In this document: positions 1-8,202 of the stretch, in pieces
How the letters are laid out: each line of letters starts with the position of its first letter
Numbering within the stretch: the stretch's first letter is position 1
Source of the DNA: Burkholderiales bacterium
GTDB taxonomy: Bacteria > Pseudomonadota > Gammaproteobacteria > Burkholderiales > SG8-39
Reading direction: 5' to 3'
DNA: 64,000 bases
Assembly (NCBI GenBank): GCA_026417035.1
Contig: JAOAEA010000005.1
Span: 41,622-105,621 of the forward strand
Position numbers and translations under genes: made by a program
Notes under the pieces: generated by a model
The model's database searches: none
Told to the model about the DNA's origin: nothing
Seen by the model: the letters and a program-made list of their open reading frames with translations, nothing else

Positions 1-1375
1 GATCTTCCACCACCGCGCGCAGCGTGGCGACGAAGGCGCCCTCGGGCGAGGCGTCGAGCTCCGGATCGGAGGCGAGCTCGGTAATCCGGGTGAGGAGCCT
101 GCGCACCGGATGCTCGCGGCGCGCGAAAAAGCTGCGGTCGAGGAGCGCCGCCTTGAACGCGGCGATCCGCAGGCGGTCGACCTCGGCCTTGACCGCATCC
201 GGGACCGAGCGGTCGCCGAGCACGAAGTCGAAGACGACGCCGACGAGCTCGCCGGTGAGCTGGTCGAGCGGATGCGCGCCGGCGACGCGCTGCACGGCCT
301 CCGCGTAGGCGATGCCGGCGAGCGGCGCGCCCACGACGGCGCCTGCGTGGCCCGCGCCCGCAACCGCGGGGGGTGCGCCGGCCGCCGGGGCGGCGCCCGG
401 GACCACCGGCACGAGCGCCGCCGCCTGCAGCTGGGCGAGCGAGGCGAGCACCTCGGGGTCCACCGGCGTGGCGAGCGCGCTCGCATACAGCGTCCCTTCC
501 GGGTTCGCCATCATCCGCGCGCCTTGCCGCAACGAGCCGCCGCCGGCCGCAAGCATGGAGGCGACGATCGCGCCGAGATCCATCGGCATGCCGGCGGCCC
601 CGGGCAGGAGATCGCGCAGCGACAGCACCTGGCTCACGGAGAGATCGGGGCGCTTGCGCCCGGATCCGGCCTCCGCCGCGGCGCCCCCCGCGGCGCCGCC
701 GCGCCCCGTGTCGCGGGCGCGCTGGATCTCGTGCTTGAGCCGCGGCACGATGCCCGCGGCGATCAGTTGCTCGTTCAGCTCGAAGTAGAGCTTGCGCAGC
801 GCGAGCGTGAGATGCGGCTGCAGCACGTTGAGGATCGTCGCCCGGACCGGGCCGGAGTCGGCCGCGGCGTCGATCGCGTGCTTGAGGGCCGACAGCGCCG
901 CGTCGGGGTCGACCGGGTTCGCCTCGCGCTCGACCGGGCCGTCCTCGCCGAGCAGGGCGCCGATGCGCGTCTCGACCCCGAGGAGCTCGTCGGCGTCGAG
1001 CTCGTTCATCGCCTTCGAGCGCAGCCGCCCGATGGCGATCTGGTCTTCGATCATGCCGTCGTCGACGAGCGTGAGCTCGTCGAGCGAGAGCGCCTGCGCC
1101 GCCGGCTTCGGCCCGCCGCGGTCGAGCCGCGCGTCGAAGCCCTGCAGGAACCGCTTCTCGAAGTCGGCGAGGATCGCCTCCCGCGACGCGCGTGCCCGCC
1201 CGGCGGCCTCGGCGATGATCCGCTGCTCCGCCATGTTGCCGGAGGCCGCTTCGAGCTCGTGCAGCGCCTGCGGCAGGGCGTCGAATCCCGACTTCACGCC
1301 GCCCGCGAGCTCGGCGCGCGCGAGCTCGCGGATGTGCCCGAGCAGCGCGGGTGCGTTCGGGTGGCGCCTGTGCAT
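1..1375 (-). CDS. DUF1631 family protein (3' end beyond window)
   Basis: The reading frame is open from the ATG at 1373-1375 to the left edge of the window (458 codons), so the C-terminal part is missing. The predicted protein is largely alpha-helical and Ala/Glu/Leu-rich, and has the look of the DUF1631 family (sometimes labelled thymidine phosphorylase-like), a proteobacterial family of unknown function. Features that fit are an N-terminal helical region with an acidic 'DELTLVDDGMIEDQIA' patch near residue 100 and an Ala/Pro-rich linker in the second half. No catalytic motif is evident. It lies 49 bp upstream of the dehalogenase gene in the direction of the window and is transcribed leftwards like its neighbours. 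Family assignment is by recollection of the pattern; the function is unknown. Confidence 0.72.
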   Translation of the reverse strand, partial: MHRRHPNAPALLGHIRELARAELAGGVKSGFDALPQALHELEAASGNMAEQRIIAEAAGRARASREAILADFEKRFLQGFDARLDRGGPKPAAQALSLDELTLVDDGMIEDQIAIGRLRSKAMNELDADELLGVETRIGALLGEDGPVEREANPVDPDAALSALKHAIDAAADSGPVRATILNVLQPHLTLALRKLYFELNEQLIAAGIVPRLKHEIQRARDTGRGGAAGGAAAEAGSGRKRPDLSVSQVLSLRDLLPGAAGMPMDLGAIVASMLAAGGGSLRQGARMMANPEGTLYASALATPVDPEVLASLAQLQAAALVPVVPGAAPAAGAPPAVAGAGHAGAVVGAPLAGIAYAEAVQRVAGAHPLDQLTGELVGVVFDFVLGDRSVPDAVKAEVDRLRIAAFKAALLDRSFFARREHPVRRLLTRITELASDPELDASPEGAFVATLRAVVED

Positions 1376-1424
1376 GACGCGAAATCTATCACGCCCGCTC
1401 TGACGGCCCGCTGACGCGCGGCGG

Positions 1425-2147
1425 CTACGCGCCGAGCTTCTTCGCGAGGTCGATGAAGTCCTTCGCGTTCACCTCGAAGCGCGGCTCCGGCTTCAGGTCC
1501 TTGCGGGCGCCGGGCCCGAACTCGAGCGGCCGCTGCACGAACGCCGCCTTGAGGCCGCAGCGCTTCGCGGCGTCGAGGTCGCTCTTGTGCGCCGCGACCA
1601 TCATCATCTGCCAGGGCCGCAGGCCGAGGAGCTCGCACGCGCCGAGGTACACCTGCGGGTCGGGCTTGTAGTGGCGGAAGAGTTCCGCCGAGAGCACCGC
1701 GTCCCAGGGGAGCTTCGCGTGCTTCGCCATGTCGACGAGCAGCGCGACGTTGCCGTTGGAGAGCGTCGCGATCACGAACCGCTTCTTCAGCCGCTTGAGG
1801 CCCGCGACCGCGTCGGGCCAGGGCTTGAGCCGGTGCCAGACCCGGTTGAAGTGCGAGCGCTCCGCTTCGTCGAACGCCGCGGCGATCCCGAACTGCGCGA
1901 GGAGGTCGTCGAGGATCATCCGGTGCAGGGCGTCGACCGGCGTCCACGCGAGCTCGCCGCGGCGCACGCGGTCCATCGCCGGCGCGTAGCCCGCCCGCCA
2001 GCCGTCGGCGAACGCGGCCCAGTCGACCACGAGCCTCTTCGCGGCGCCGAGCCGGCGGCCCTCGCGGATGATCGTGCCGCGCCAGTCCACGACGGTGCCG
2101 AACACGTCGAAGGCGAGCGCCTTCACTTCCGCCAGTGCTTTCCTCAT
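1425..2147 (-). CDS. Haloacid dehalogenase, type II (HAD superfamily)
   Basis: 240-aa HAD-superfamily hydrolase. Motif I is 'FDVFGTVVDW' with the nucleophilic Asp at residue 14. Motif II is 'TLSNGN', followed by the Lys of 'HYKPDPQVY' and the acidic motif region 'VAAHKSDLDAAK'. The 'DVFGTVVDWRG' form and the length are typical of L-2-haloacid dehalogenases (type II), which hydrolyse 2-haloalkanoates to 2-hydroxyacids. Many members of this subgroup are uncharacterised, so the substrate is not certain. The start is the ATG at 2145-2147. It overlaps the hemW stop in an ATGA arrangement, suggesting translational coupling and a shared transcript with hemW. Confidence 0.85.
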   Translation of the reverse strand: MRKALAEVKALAFDVFGTVVDWRGTIIREGRRLGAAKRLVVDWAAFADGWRAGYAPAMDRVRRGELAWTPVDALHRMILDDLLAQFGIAAAFDEAERSHFNRVWHRLKPWPDAVAGLKRLKKRFVIATLSNGNVALLVDMAKHAKLPWDAVLSAELFRHYKPDPQVYLGACELLGLRPWQMMMVAAHKSDLDAAKRCGLKAAFVQRPLEFGPGARKDLKPEPRFEVNAKDFIDLAKKLGA

Positions 2148-3352
2148 CGGCTCCCCTCCGGTCCGGAATCCAGGAACAGCTCGAGCAGGTCGTTGAGGTA
2201 GCGCCGGCCGCGCTCGGTCGGCCGCACCAGCGTCGGGCCGACCACGGCGAGCCCCTTCGCCTCCGCGCGCGCGAGCGGCGCCGCGACGGCGGCGATCGCG
2301 AGCCCCGTGCGTTCCGTGAAGAGCGCGGGCGCGAAGCCCTCCGTCAGCCTGAACGCGTTCATCATGAACTCGAAGGCGAGCTCTCCCCGCGCGACCTCGC
2401 GGCGCTCGACGACCTGCGCGCCCGCCGCGACGCGGCGCATGTACTCGGCCGGCGTGCGCGCGCGCGCTTCGCGCACGACCCGGTCGGGAAACGAGATCTT
2501 GGCGTGCGCGCCGGCGCCGATGCCGAGATAGTCGCCGAAGCGCCAGTAGTTGAGGTTGTGCCGGCACTCGTGCCCGGCGCGGGCGTGCGCGGAGGTCTCG
2601 TAGTGACGGAAACCGGCCGCCGCGAGCGTCGCCTCGACGGCGTCGTGGATCGCCGCCGCCGCGTCCTCGTCGGGGAGCGGCGGCGGACGGGTCGCGAAGA
2701 GGGTGTTCGGTTCGATCGTGAGGTGATAGGCCGAGACGTGCGGCGCCCCGCTGGCGATCGCGGCTTGCGCGTCGCGCCGCGCGCCCGCTTCGTCCTGGCC
2801 GGGCAGCGCGTACATGAGGTCGATGTTGAAGTTCGCGAAGCTCTGCGCGGCGATCTCGACGGCACGATGCGCCTCGCGCGCGCCGTGGATGCGCCCGAGC
2901 GACGCGAGGCACCCGTCGTCGAAGCTCTGCACGCCGAGCGAGAGCCGGTTCACGCCGGCGGCGCGGAAGTCGCGGAACCGGCCGGCCTCGACCGTGCCGG
3001 GATTGGCCTCGAGCGTCACCTCCGCGTCGGGGTCGAGCGCGAGGCGCGCGCGGATCGCGGCGAGGAGCCGGTCGATCGAACGCGCCGCGAAGAGGCTCGG
3101 CGTGCCGCCGCCGAGGAATACCGTGTGCACGCGCCGCCCCCAGACGGCCGGCAGCGCCGATTCCAGGTCGGCGATGAGCGCATCGACGTACTCGTCCTCG
3201 GGCAGCGCGCCGCGCGCCTCGTGCGAGTTGAAGTCGCAATAGGGGCACTTCCTCACGCACCACGGCAGGTGGACGTAGACGGCAAGGGGCGGCAGGACGG
3301 CGAGGCGCGTTCCGCTCGCCGGGGCCGGTGCCTGGATGACTGCGGTGGCCAT
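2144..3352 (-). CDS. hemW: Radical SAM heme chaperone HemW
   Basis: 402-aa HemW family protein, the heme-binding radical SAM relative of HemN that delivers heme to respiratory proteins. The radical SAM cysteine motif is 'CVRKCPYC' (CX3CX2C) about 45 residues in, preceded by 'YVHLPW'. The glycine-rich SAM motif is 'FLGGGTPSL', and 'NPGTVE' and 'GVQSFDD' are family signatures. The C-terminal HemN-type domain contains 'EFMMNAFRL'. It has no extra N-terminal Cys, unlike true HemN. The ATG at 3350-3352 is chosen because upstream codons have no family resemblance. The ATGA overlap with the following dehalogenase gene couples the two. In related genomes it lies next to rdgB; here two plus-strand genes separate them. 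Confidence 0.93.
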   Translation of the reverse strand: MATAVIQAPAPASGTRLAVLPPLAVYVHLPWCVRKCPYCDFNSHEARGALPEDEYVDALIADLESALPAVWGRRVHTVFLGGGTPSLFAARSIDRLLAAIRARLALDPDAEVTLEANPGTVEAGRFRDFRAAGVNRLSLGVQSFDDGCLASLGRIHGAREAHRAVEIAAQSFANFNIDLMYALPGQDEAGARRDAQAAIASGAPHVSAYHLTIEPNTLFATRPPPLPDEDAAAAIHDAVEATLAAAGFRHYETSAHARAGHECRHNLNYWRFGDYLGIGAGAHAKISFPDRVVREARARTPAEYMRRVAAGAQVVERREVARGELAFEFMMNAFRLTEGFAPALFTERTGLAIAAVAAPLARAEAKGLAVVGPTLVRPTERGRRYLNDLLELFLDSGPEGSR

Positions 3353-3479
3353 GGGAGTTCGCGCGCGCGGGAATCGCGGGACGCAGCCCGAGGGTCGGAC
3401 GGCCCGCGTTTGACCCGCGCCTGCCGCGATTTTACAGTGCCGCATCGCGGCGGATGCCGCGCTGCCGCGACTTCCGCCG

Positions 3480-3929
3480 ATGCACCGCCTCTTTCGCCAC
3501 GAGTTCGAGGTCCTGCCTTCCGCGCTCGACCGCAACGGCCACGTGAACAACGTCCAGTACGTGCAGTGGATGCAGGACGTCGCCGTGATGCACGCCGACG
3601 CCGCCGGCTGCAGCGCGGTGACCGAGGCGATCGGCGCGACCTGGGTCGCGCGGAGCCATTGGATCGAGTACCTCCGCCCCGCCTTCGCGGGCGACCGCAT
3701 CGCGGCGGTGACCTGGGTCGCGAACTTCCGCCGGGTGCGCTCGCTCAGGAAGTACCGGTTCGTGCGCATCGGCGACGCGGCGCTCATCGCCCAGGGCGAG
3801 ACCGACTGGGTCTTCGTGGACGCCGCGACCGGCAAGCTGCGCGCGATCCCGGAGAGCGTGTCCGGCGCGTTCGTCCTCGTCCCCGAGGCCGAGGAGCCGG
3901 ACGCCGCCGCGATCGCGGCGGGCCGCTGA
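3480..3929 (+). CDS. Acyl-CoA thioesterase, hotdog fold (4HBT/FatA-like)
   Basis: 149-aa single hotdog-domain protein. The N-terminal block 'LDRNGHVNNVQYVQWMQD' carries the Asp/Asn-x-x-Gly-His-Val-Asn-Asn signature of 4-hydroxybenzoyl-CoA thioesterase and FatA-type acyl-ACP thioesterases, which hydrolyse acyl thioesters. The rest ('ARSHWIEYLRPAFAGD', then a 'VRSLRKYRFV' strand) follows the standard hotdog pattern. The substrate cannot be read from the sequence. It is on the plus strand, opposite hemW and rdgB, and is followed 16 bp later by the reductase-like gene, so the two probably form a small inserted operon between two minus-strand housekeeping genes. Confidence 0.82.
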   Translation: MHRLFRHEFEVLPSALDRNGHVNNVQYVQWMQDVAVMHADAAGCSAVTEAIGATWVARSHWIEYLRPAFAGDRIAAVTWVANFRRVRSLRKYRFVRIGDAALIAQGETDWVFVDAATGKLRAIPESVSGAFVLVPEAEEPDAAAIAAGR

Positions 3930-3945
3930 CGCGGGCGGCGGCGCG

Positions 3946-4470
3946 ATGACCGTCCATCGGCCGGTCAGGCTCTTCATCGCAACGAGCCTCGACGGCTGCA
4001 TCGCGCGCGCCGACGGGCGCGTGGACTGGCTCTTCACGGACGGCGACTACGGTTACGCGGCGTTCTACGACGCCGTCGACACGGTGATCATGGGCCGGCG
4101 GACCTACGACGATGTCCTCGGGTCCGGGCCTTACCCGTATCCCGGCAAGGCGGGTTTCGTGTTCTCCCACTCGCCGCCCGCCGCGGCCCCCGAGCACGTG
4201 ACCTTCGTGTCCGGCCCGCCGGCGGCGCTCGTCGCGCGGCTGCGCGAGGCGCAGGGCAAGGCCCTGTGGCTCGTCGGCGGCGCCGGCCTGGTCGCGTCGT
4301 TCCTCGACGCGGACCTCGTCGACGAGATCATCGTCTCCGTGCATCCGCGGATCCTCGGTGCGGGGATCCCGCTCTTCCCGCGCCAGGGCCGGGAACTCGC
4401 CCTCGAGCTCGCCGGCGTCACCCCGTTCCCGAGCGGGTTGGTGCAGCTGCGTTACGCGCGGCGGCGCTGA
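3946..4470 (+). CDS. Dihydrofolate reductase family protein (RibD C-terminal-like)
   Basis: 174-aa protein of the RibD-C/DHFR-like family (YwjB/YyaP type). It has the N-terminal 'LFIATSLDGCIARADG' strand-loop, the nucleotide-binding 'VIMGRRTYDDV', 'LWLVGGAGLVASFLDADLVDEI' core (typical 'GGxxL' loop) and 'ILGAGIPLFP'. Such proteins bind NADPH and are presumed reductases, but most are uncharacterised and they are not true folate reductases. It is probably cytoplasmic; no signal peptide is seen. It starts 16 bp after the thioesterase stop on the same strand. A short inverted-repeat element follows before the convergent rdgB. Confidence 0.85.
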   Translation: MTVHRPVRLFIATSLDGCIARADGRVDWLFTDGDYGYAAFYDAVDTVIMGRRTYDDVLGSGPYPYPGKAGFVFSHSPPAAAPEHVTFVSGPPAALVARLREAQGKALWLVGGAGLVASFLDADLVDEIIVSVHPRILGAGIPLFPRQGRELALELAGVTPFPSGLVQLRYARRR

Positions 4471-4487
4471 GGCGGCCCCCGCCCCTC

Positions 4488-4586
4488 GCCCGCTATCGGC
4501 TTGCCGAAGAACGCTCCCCTCTTGAGCGCGCCGGTCGTCGTCGCCGTCGGAGAGCGTGGCGAAGCGTTTATCAAGGGCCCGCTATC
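4488..4586. repeat. MITE-like inverted-repeat element, copy 1, with 10-bp flanking direct repeat
   Basis: A 10-bp direct repeat GCCCGCTATC occurs at 4488-4497 and 4577-4586. Between them lie imperfect inverted arms: TTGCCGAAGAACGCTCCCC near 4501-4519, and the complement of GGCGAAGCGTTTATCAAGG at 4558-4576. The right copy of the direct repeat overlaps the rdgB stop codon. The same arm sequence (GAAAAACGCTTCCC) and an adjacent GCTAAC repeat recur at 49915-50055, so this is a dispersed element and not a chance hairpin. Insertion with target duplication is inferred. A bidirectional terminator role between convergent genes is possible. Confidence 0.7.
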
Positions 4587-5172
4587 CGTCCTCGCGGATG
4601 AGCTCGATCAGGCGCCGCAGCGCCTGCCCGCGGTGGCTGATGGCGTTCTTCTCGTCCGGGGCGAGCTCCGCGGCGGTCCGCCCGAGCGCGGGGACGAGGA
4701 AGTGCGGGTCGTAGCCGAAGCCGCCGCTGCCGCGCGGCTCGTCGATCACCTCGCCGTGCCAGCGGCCCTGGGCGATCAGGGGCTCGGGGTCGTGCGCGTG
4801 GCGGACCAGGACGATGACCGCGTAGTAGTGGGCGGCGCGGTCGGCGACGCCCGCGAGCAGCCGCACGAGCTTCGCGTTGTTGCGGTTGTCCGAGCGGGGC
4901 TCGCCCGCGAAGCGCGCCGAGTGCACGCCGGGCTCGCCGCCGAGCGCGCGCACGCAGATGCCCGAATCGTCGGCGAGCGCGGGCAGGCCGGAGAGCTCGG
5001 CCGCGTGGCGCGCCTTGACGAGCGCGTTCTCGACGAAGGTGTCGTGCGGCTCCGCGACCTCCAGGATGCCGAGGTCGCCCTGCGGGACGATCGCGTAGCC
5101 GAGCGGCGCGAGCAGCTCGCGGAACTCGCGCAGCTTGCCGGGGTTGCCGGAGGCGAGGACGATCGTTCTCAC
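4582..5172 (-). CDS. rdgB: XTP/dITP diphosphatase (non-canonical purine NTP pyrophosphatase)
   Basis: 196-aa Ham1/RdgB family protein that hydrolyses dITP, XTP and ITP to the monophosphates, keeping deaminated purines out of DNA and RNA. The N-terminal 'VLASGNPGKLREFRELL' is the signature SxNxxK triphosphate-binding loop. Further family blocks are 'TFVENALVKARHAA', 'ALADDSGICVRALGGEPGVHSARFAG', 'GFGYDPHFLVP' and the C-terminal 'SHRGQALRRL'. Full length. It lies 3' of rph as in other betaproteobacteria. A repeat-rich 206-bp gap separates the two genes, and its stop codon lies inside the direct repeat of an inserted inverted-repeat element. Confidence 0.96.
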   Translation of the reverse strand: MRTIVLASGNPGKLREFRELLAPLGYAIVPQGDLGILEVAEPHDTFVENALVKARHAAELSGLPALADDSGICVRALGGEPGVHSARFAGEPRSDNRNNAKLVRLLAGVADRAAHYYAVIVLVRHAHDPEPLIAQGRWHGEVIDEPRGSGGFGYDPHFLVPALGRTAAELAPDEKNAISHRGQALRRLIELIREDG

Positions 5173-5193
5173 GCCGCGGCCCGAGCTGACAGC

Positions 5194-5374
5194 TCAACGC
5201 AGAGGACGCAGAGAACGCAGTAAGGCGCACCCACGATGTTGTTCCTCGACCGATCCGTGCACACGCCACGCGCCTCCACGATCGTTTCTCGCCGCTCGAG
5301 GGGGAAGCTGCAGGAGGGCGGTCGGGCCGACGCTCTCAGCGGCCCTCTGCGGCCTCCGCGCCCTCTGCGTTGAA
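5194..5374. repeat. Degenerate ACGCAGAGG-type repeat pair, inverted, between rph and rdgB
   Basis: The left tract (5194-5221) reads TCAACGCAGAGGACGCAGAG followed by AACGCAGT. The right tract (about 5336-5374) contains CTCTGCGGCCTCCGCGCCC then TCTGCGTTGA, the inverted counterpart, with about 115 bp between them. The unit is a degenerate ACGCAGAGG/ACGCAGAG nonamer. Related CTCTGCG tracts recur at 53160-53220. The right tract ends only 5 bp before the rph stop codon. No gene is seen in the enclosed sequence. Confidence 0.65.
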
Positions 5375-5378
5375 AGGT

Positions 5379-6095
5379 TCAGACGCCCAGCGCCCGGCGC
5401 TGCAGCGCCACCAGCTCGCGGATGCCCTTCTCCGCCAGCGCGAGCAGCGCGTCCATCTCGGCGCGCGTGAAGGGCCGGCCTTCCGCGGTCCCCTGCACCT
5501 CGACGAACCCGCCGGCACCCGTCATGACGACGTTCATGTCGGTGTCGCACGCCGCGTCTTCGGCGTAGTCGAGGTCGAGCACCGGCACGTCCTCGTGGAT
5601 GCCCACGGAGACGGCGGCCACGAAGTCGGTGAACGGCAGCGCCGCGACCTTCCCCTCGCCGACGAGCCGCGCGCAGGCGTCGTGCAGCGCGACGAACGCG
5701 CCGGTGATCGACGCCGTGCGCGTGCCGCCGTCGGCCTGGATCACGTCGCAGTCGATCTGCACCGTGCGCGGCCCGAGCCGCTCGAGGTCGGTCACGGCGC
5801 GCAGCGAGCGGCCGATCAGCCGCTGGATCTCCTGCGTGCGGCCACTCTGCCGGCCGCGCGCCGCCTCCCGGTCCGTGCGCGTGTTGGTCGAGCGTGGGAG
5901 CATGCCGTACTCCGCGGTCACCCACCCGCGCTGCGTGTCGCGCAGATGCGGGGGCTGGCGCTCTTCGATGCTCGCGGTGCAGACGACGCGCGTGTCGCCG
6001 AACGCCACCAGGACCGACCCTTCGGCGTGCTTGGTGAAGCCGCGCTGGATCGTGACCGGGCGCAGCTCGTCGGGTTTGCGGCCGGAGGGGCGCAT
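5379..6095 (-). CDS. rph: Ribonuclease PH
   Basis: 238-aa RNase PH, the phosphorolytic 3'-5' exoribonuclease that trims tRNA 3' ends. Signatures in order are '[13 protein letters not shown]' at the N terminus, '[18 protein letters not shown]', '[14 protein letters not shown]', '[16 protein letters not shown]' (phosphate- and RNA-binding Arg residues), '[20 protein letters not shown]' and '[21 protein letters not shown]'. The length matches the family exactly when the ATG at 6093-6095 is used. An upstream extension in frame lacks family similarity. It follows the PP2C phosphatase gene by about 130 bp on the same strand and precedes rdgB, the usual order in this class. Confidence 0.96.
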   Translation of the reverse strand: MRPSGRKPDELRPVTIQRGFTKHAEGSVLVAFGDTRVVCTASIEERQPPHLRDTQRGWVTAEYGMLPRSTNTRTDREAARGRQSGRTQEIQRLIGRSLRAVTDLERLGPRTVQIDCDVIQADGGTRTASITGAFVALHDACARLVGEGKVAALPFTDFVAAVSVGIHEDVPVLDLDYAEDAACDTDMNVVMTGAGGFVEVQGTAEGRPFTRAEMDALLALAEKGIRELVALQRRALGV

Positions 6096-6225
6096 CAGCC
6101 GGCTCTCGGCGATCGGCTGCCGGCAGCCGGCGCCGGACGTTCGGTTGCCCGGCCGATACGCGCACGGGGCGCCGGGGCGCGCGCGCACGCCGGCGCCGGT
6201 CCGACAGCGGGGTGCCGGCCGGCGG

Positions 6226-7137
6226 TCATCCCGAGTGCTTGCGGATCGCGGAGCGGATCTCGTCGATCGCGCGCTCGATCTCGTCGTCGGTGAGGTGGGA
6301 CTGCGCCTCGCCGGCCGCCTTGCCCCAGTCCGAGAGCTTGGTCGTCTTCTCGTTCGTCTCCATGGCGAGCGTCGAGATCCAGCTGCCAGCCTCCGCGACC
6401 TCGTCCGCCCAGGTCATGGCGACGACGGACAGGTTGTCGCGCTCCGCGCCGCCGCGCGCCTCGGCGAGGTCCATGAGCTGCGGGACGCCGTGCATCACGT
6501 CGCCGCTGGCGAGCCGCTCGCCGATCTCGCGGGCGCCGAGCGGGCCCCAGAACCCGTCCGTGCACAGGACGATCGTGTCGCCGTGCCGCAGCAGCGCCCG
6601 GCGCGAGAGCTCCACCTTCGGCGGCGTCATCTGGCCGAGGCAGTTGAAGATCTTGTTGCGCTCCGGGTGCACGCCGACCGCCTCCTCGCGCAGCCGCCCG
6701 AGGTCGACGAGCATCTGCACCCGCGAGTGGTCCTTGGTCTGCATCTCGACGCGGCCGTCGCGGACGAGGTAGAGCCGCGAATCGCCGACATGCGCCCAGT
6801 AGGCGACCCCGTCCTGCACGACGCAGGCCACGCACGTGGTGCGCGGCGTCTCGAGGAGCCGGCGCACCTCGGCGTAGTCGAGGATCGCGAAGTGCGCGTT
6901 GGTGATCGAGTCGAGGAGGAAGCGCACCGGGTCGGCGAGCTTGGGCGTCGCCTCGCGCTGGAACGCCTCGGCGATGAACTGCACCGCGATCTGTGCCGCG
7001 ACCTCGCCGTGCAGGTGCCCGCCCATGCCGTCGGCGACGATCATCACCACCGCGTCGCGGCTGTAGCAGTAGGCGACGCGGTCCTGGTTCTCGCGGCGCC
7101 CGCCGACGCGGCTCTCCTGGTAGATCGAAAACTTCAT
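6226..7137 (-). CDS. PP2C-family serine/threonine protein phosphatase
   Basis: 303-aa PPM/PP2C phosphatase. It has the metal-binding motifs expected for the family: 'GGRRENQDR' near residue 12, '[15 protein letters not shown]' near 34, '[13 protein letters not shown]' near 117, 'LCTDGFW' near 190 and 'RDNLSVV' near 234. These place the two-Mn/Mg active site that dephosphorylates Ser/Thr. The last 60 residues are a helical, charged tail of unknown role. No membrane segment is seen. It begins 7 bp after the kinase stop, so kinase and phosphatase form a co-transcribed pair, presumably acting on the same targets. Confidence 0.92.
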   Translation of the reverse strand: MKFSIYQESRVGGRRENQDRVAYCYSRDAVVMIVADGMGGHLHGEVAAQIAVQFIAEAFQREATPKLADPVRFLLDSITNAHFAILDYAEVRRLLETPRTTCVACVVQDGVAYWAHVGDSRLYLVRDGRVEMQTKDHSRVQMLVDLGRLREEAVGVHPERNKIFNCLGQMTPPKVELSRRALLRHGDTIVLCTDGFWGPLGAREIGERLASGDVMHGVPQLMDLAEARGGAERDNLSVVAMTWADEVAEAGSWISTLAMETNEKTTKLSDWGKAAGEAQSHLTDDEIERAIDEIRSAIRKHSG

Positions 7138-7144
7138 CGCCGCG

Positions 7145-8092
7145 TCAGTGGCGCGCGAGCCGCGACAGCGCGCCGCGCAGGTTCAGGACGAAGGACTTCT
7201 TGCGCGCGATCTCGGGGTCGCGCTCGCGCAGCAGCACTTTCTGCAGCGCCATCGCGCTCTGCGGCCGCTTGAGGTGGTCGAGCTGCAGGCACCAGTCGAT
7301 GGTCTCGAGCAGCTGCTCGGAGTAGCGTCCCGCGAAGAGCTGCGTGGCGGCGACGTAGCGATCCTTCTCCATGCGCAGGTCGGAAGCCTGCGGCGCCACC
7401 CCGGCGATGCAGGCGAACATGCTCGCGCCGACCGAGTACATGTCGCTCCACGGGCCGAGCAGCTCGCGGTTCTTGTACTGCTCCGGCGGCGCGAAGCCGG
7501 GCGTGTACATCGGGTTCAGCTTGAAGCCCCCCTGCACGAGCGTCTGGCGCGCGGCGCCGAAGTCGATGAGGACCGGGGTGCCGTCGTTGCGGATGTAGAT
7601 GTTGGCCGGCTTGAGGTCGAGGTGCAGGAGCTTGTTCGCGTGCACCTCGCGCAGGCCGTTGAGCGCGAGGGTGAAGACCCGGCGGATGAAGTTCTCCTTG
7701 ATCGCGCCCTTGCGCGCCTGGATGTACTCCTGCAGGGTGCGGCCGCGCTCGTAGCGCATCACGAGGTAGACGGTCTCGTTGGCGCGGAAGAAGTTGAGCA
7801 CTCGCACGACGTTGGGGTGCGAGAGCCGCGCCAGGGCCCGTCCCTCCTCGAAGAAGCACTTCATGCCGTAGCGGAAGGTGGCGAGGTTCTCCTCCGAGAT
7901 CGACGGCAGCGCATCGCCCTCGTGGCGCAGCGCGAGCGAGGAGGGCAGGTATTCCTTGATCGCGACCGGCTGGTCGTTCTCGTCGTGGGCGAGGTAGACG
8001 ATCGAGAACCCGCCGCACGAGAGCATCTTCATGATGCGGTACGACTGCAGCTGATAGCCATCGGGGAGCGGCTGGTTCGCTTGCGACGGCAT
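7145..8092 (-). CDS. Serine/threonine protein kinase, Hanks type (non-RD)
   Basis: 315-aa cytoplasmic Ser/Thr kinase that is almost only catalytic domain. It has a glycine loop 'LSCGGFSIVYLA', the ATP-anchoring Lys in 'VAIKEYLP', the catalytic loop 'HLDLKPANIYIR' with Asp and Asn present, 'DFGAAR' and an 'APPEQY' activation-segment end. The usual catalytic-loop Arg before Asp is Leu (HLDLKP), making it a non-RD kinase, so control by activation-loop phosphorylation may differ. There is no transmembrane or PASTA region. The start at the ATG 8090-8092 gives 'MPSQANQPLPDGY'; a longer in-frame start at 8203 would overlap the divergent yicC start. Paired with the PP2C gene. Confidence 0.92.
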   Translation of the reverse strand: MPSQANQPLPDGYQLQSYRIMKMLSCGGFSIVYLAHDENDQPVAIKEYLPSSLALRHEGDALPSISEENLATFRYGMKCFFEEGRALARLSHPNVVRVLNFFRANETVYLVMRYERGRTLQEYIQARKGAIKENFIRRVFTLALNGLREVHANKLLHLDLKPANIYIRNDGTPVLIDFGAARQTLVQGGFKLNPMYTPGFAPPEQYKNRELLGPWSDMYSVGASMFACIAGVAPQASDLRMEKDRYVAATQLFAGRYSEQLLETIDWCLQLDHLKRPQSAMALQKVLLRERDPEIARKKSFVLNLRGALSRLARH

Positions 8093-8202
8093 CGGCGGCT
8101 GCGGGCGGGAGAGCGCGGGTGTTATGAAAACGGCCGGATTTGCGCCCCATTTTCGGGGCTCGCCTGGCCAAAGTAAAGCGCCGCCCGACCGGAAAACCGC
8201 CA

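Noticed and set aside
110..1414. Long plus-strand open frame opposite the DUF1631 gene
   Set aside because: Arg/Ala/Gly-rich composition with no domain; it is the antisense shadow of a well-supported minus-strand gene in high-GC DNA.
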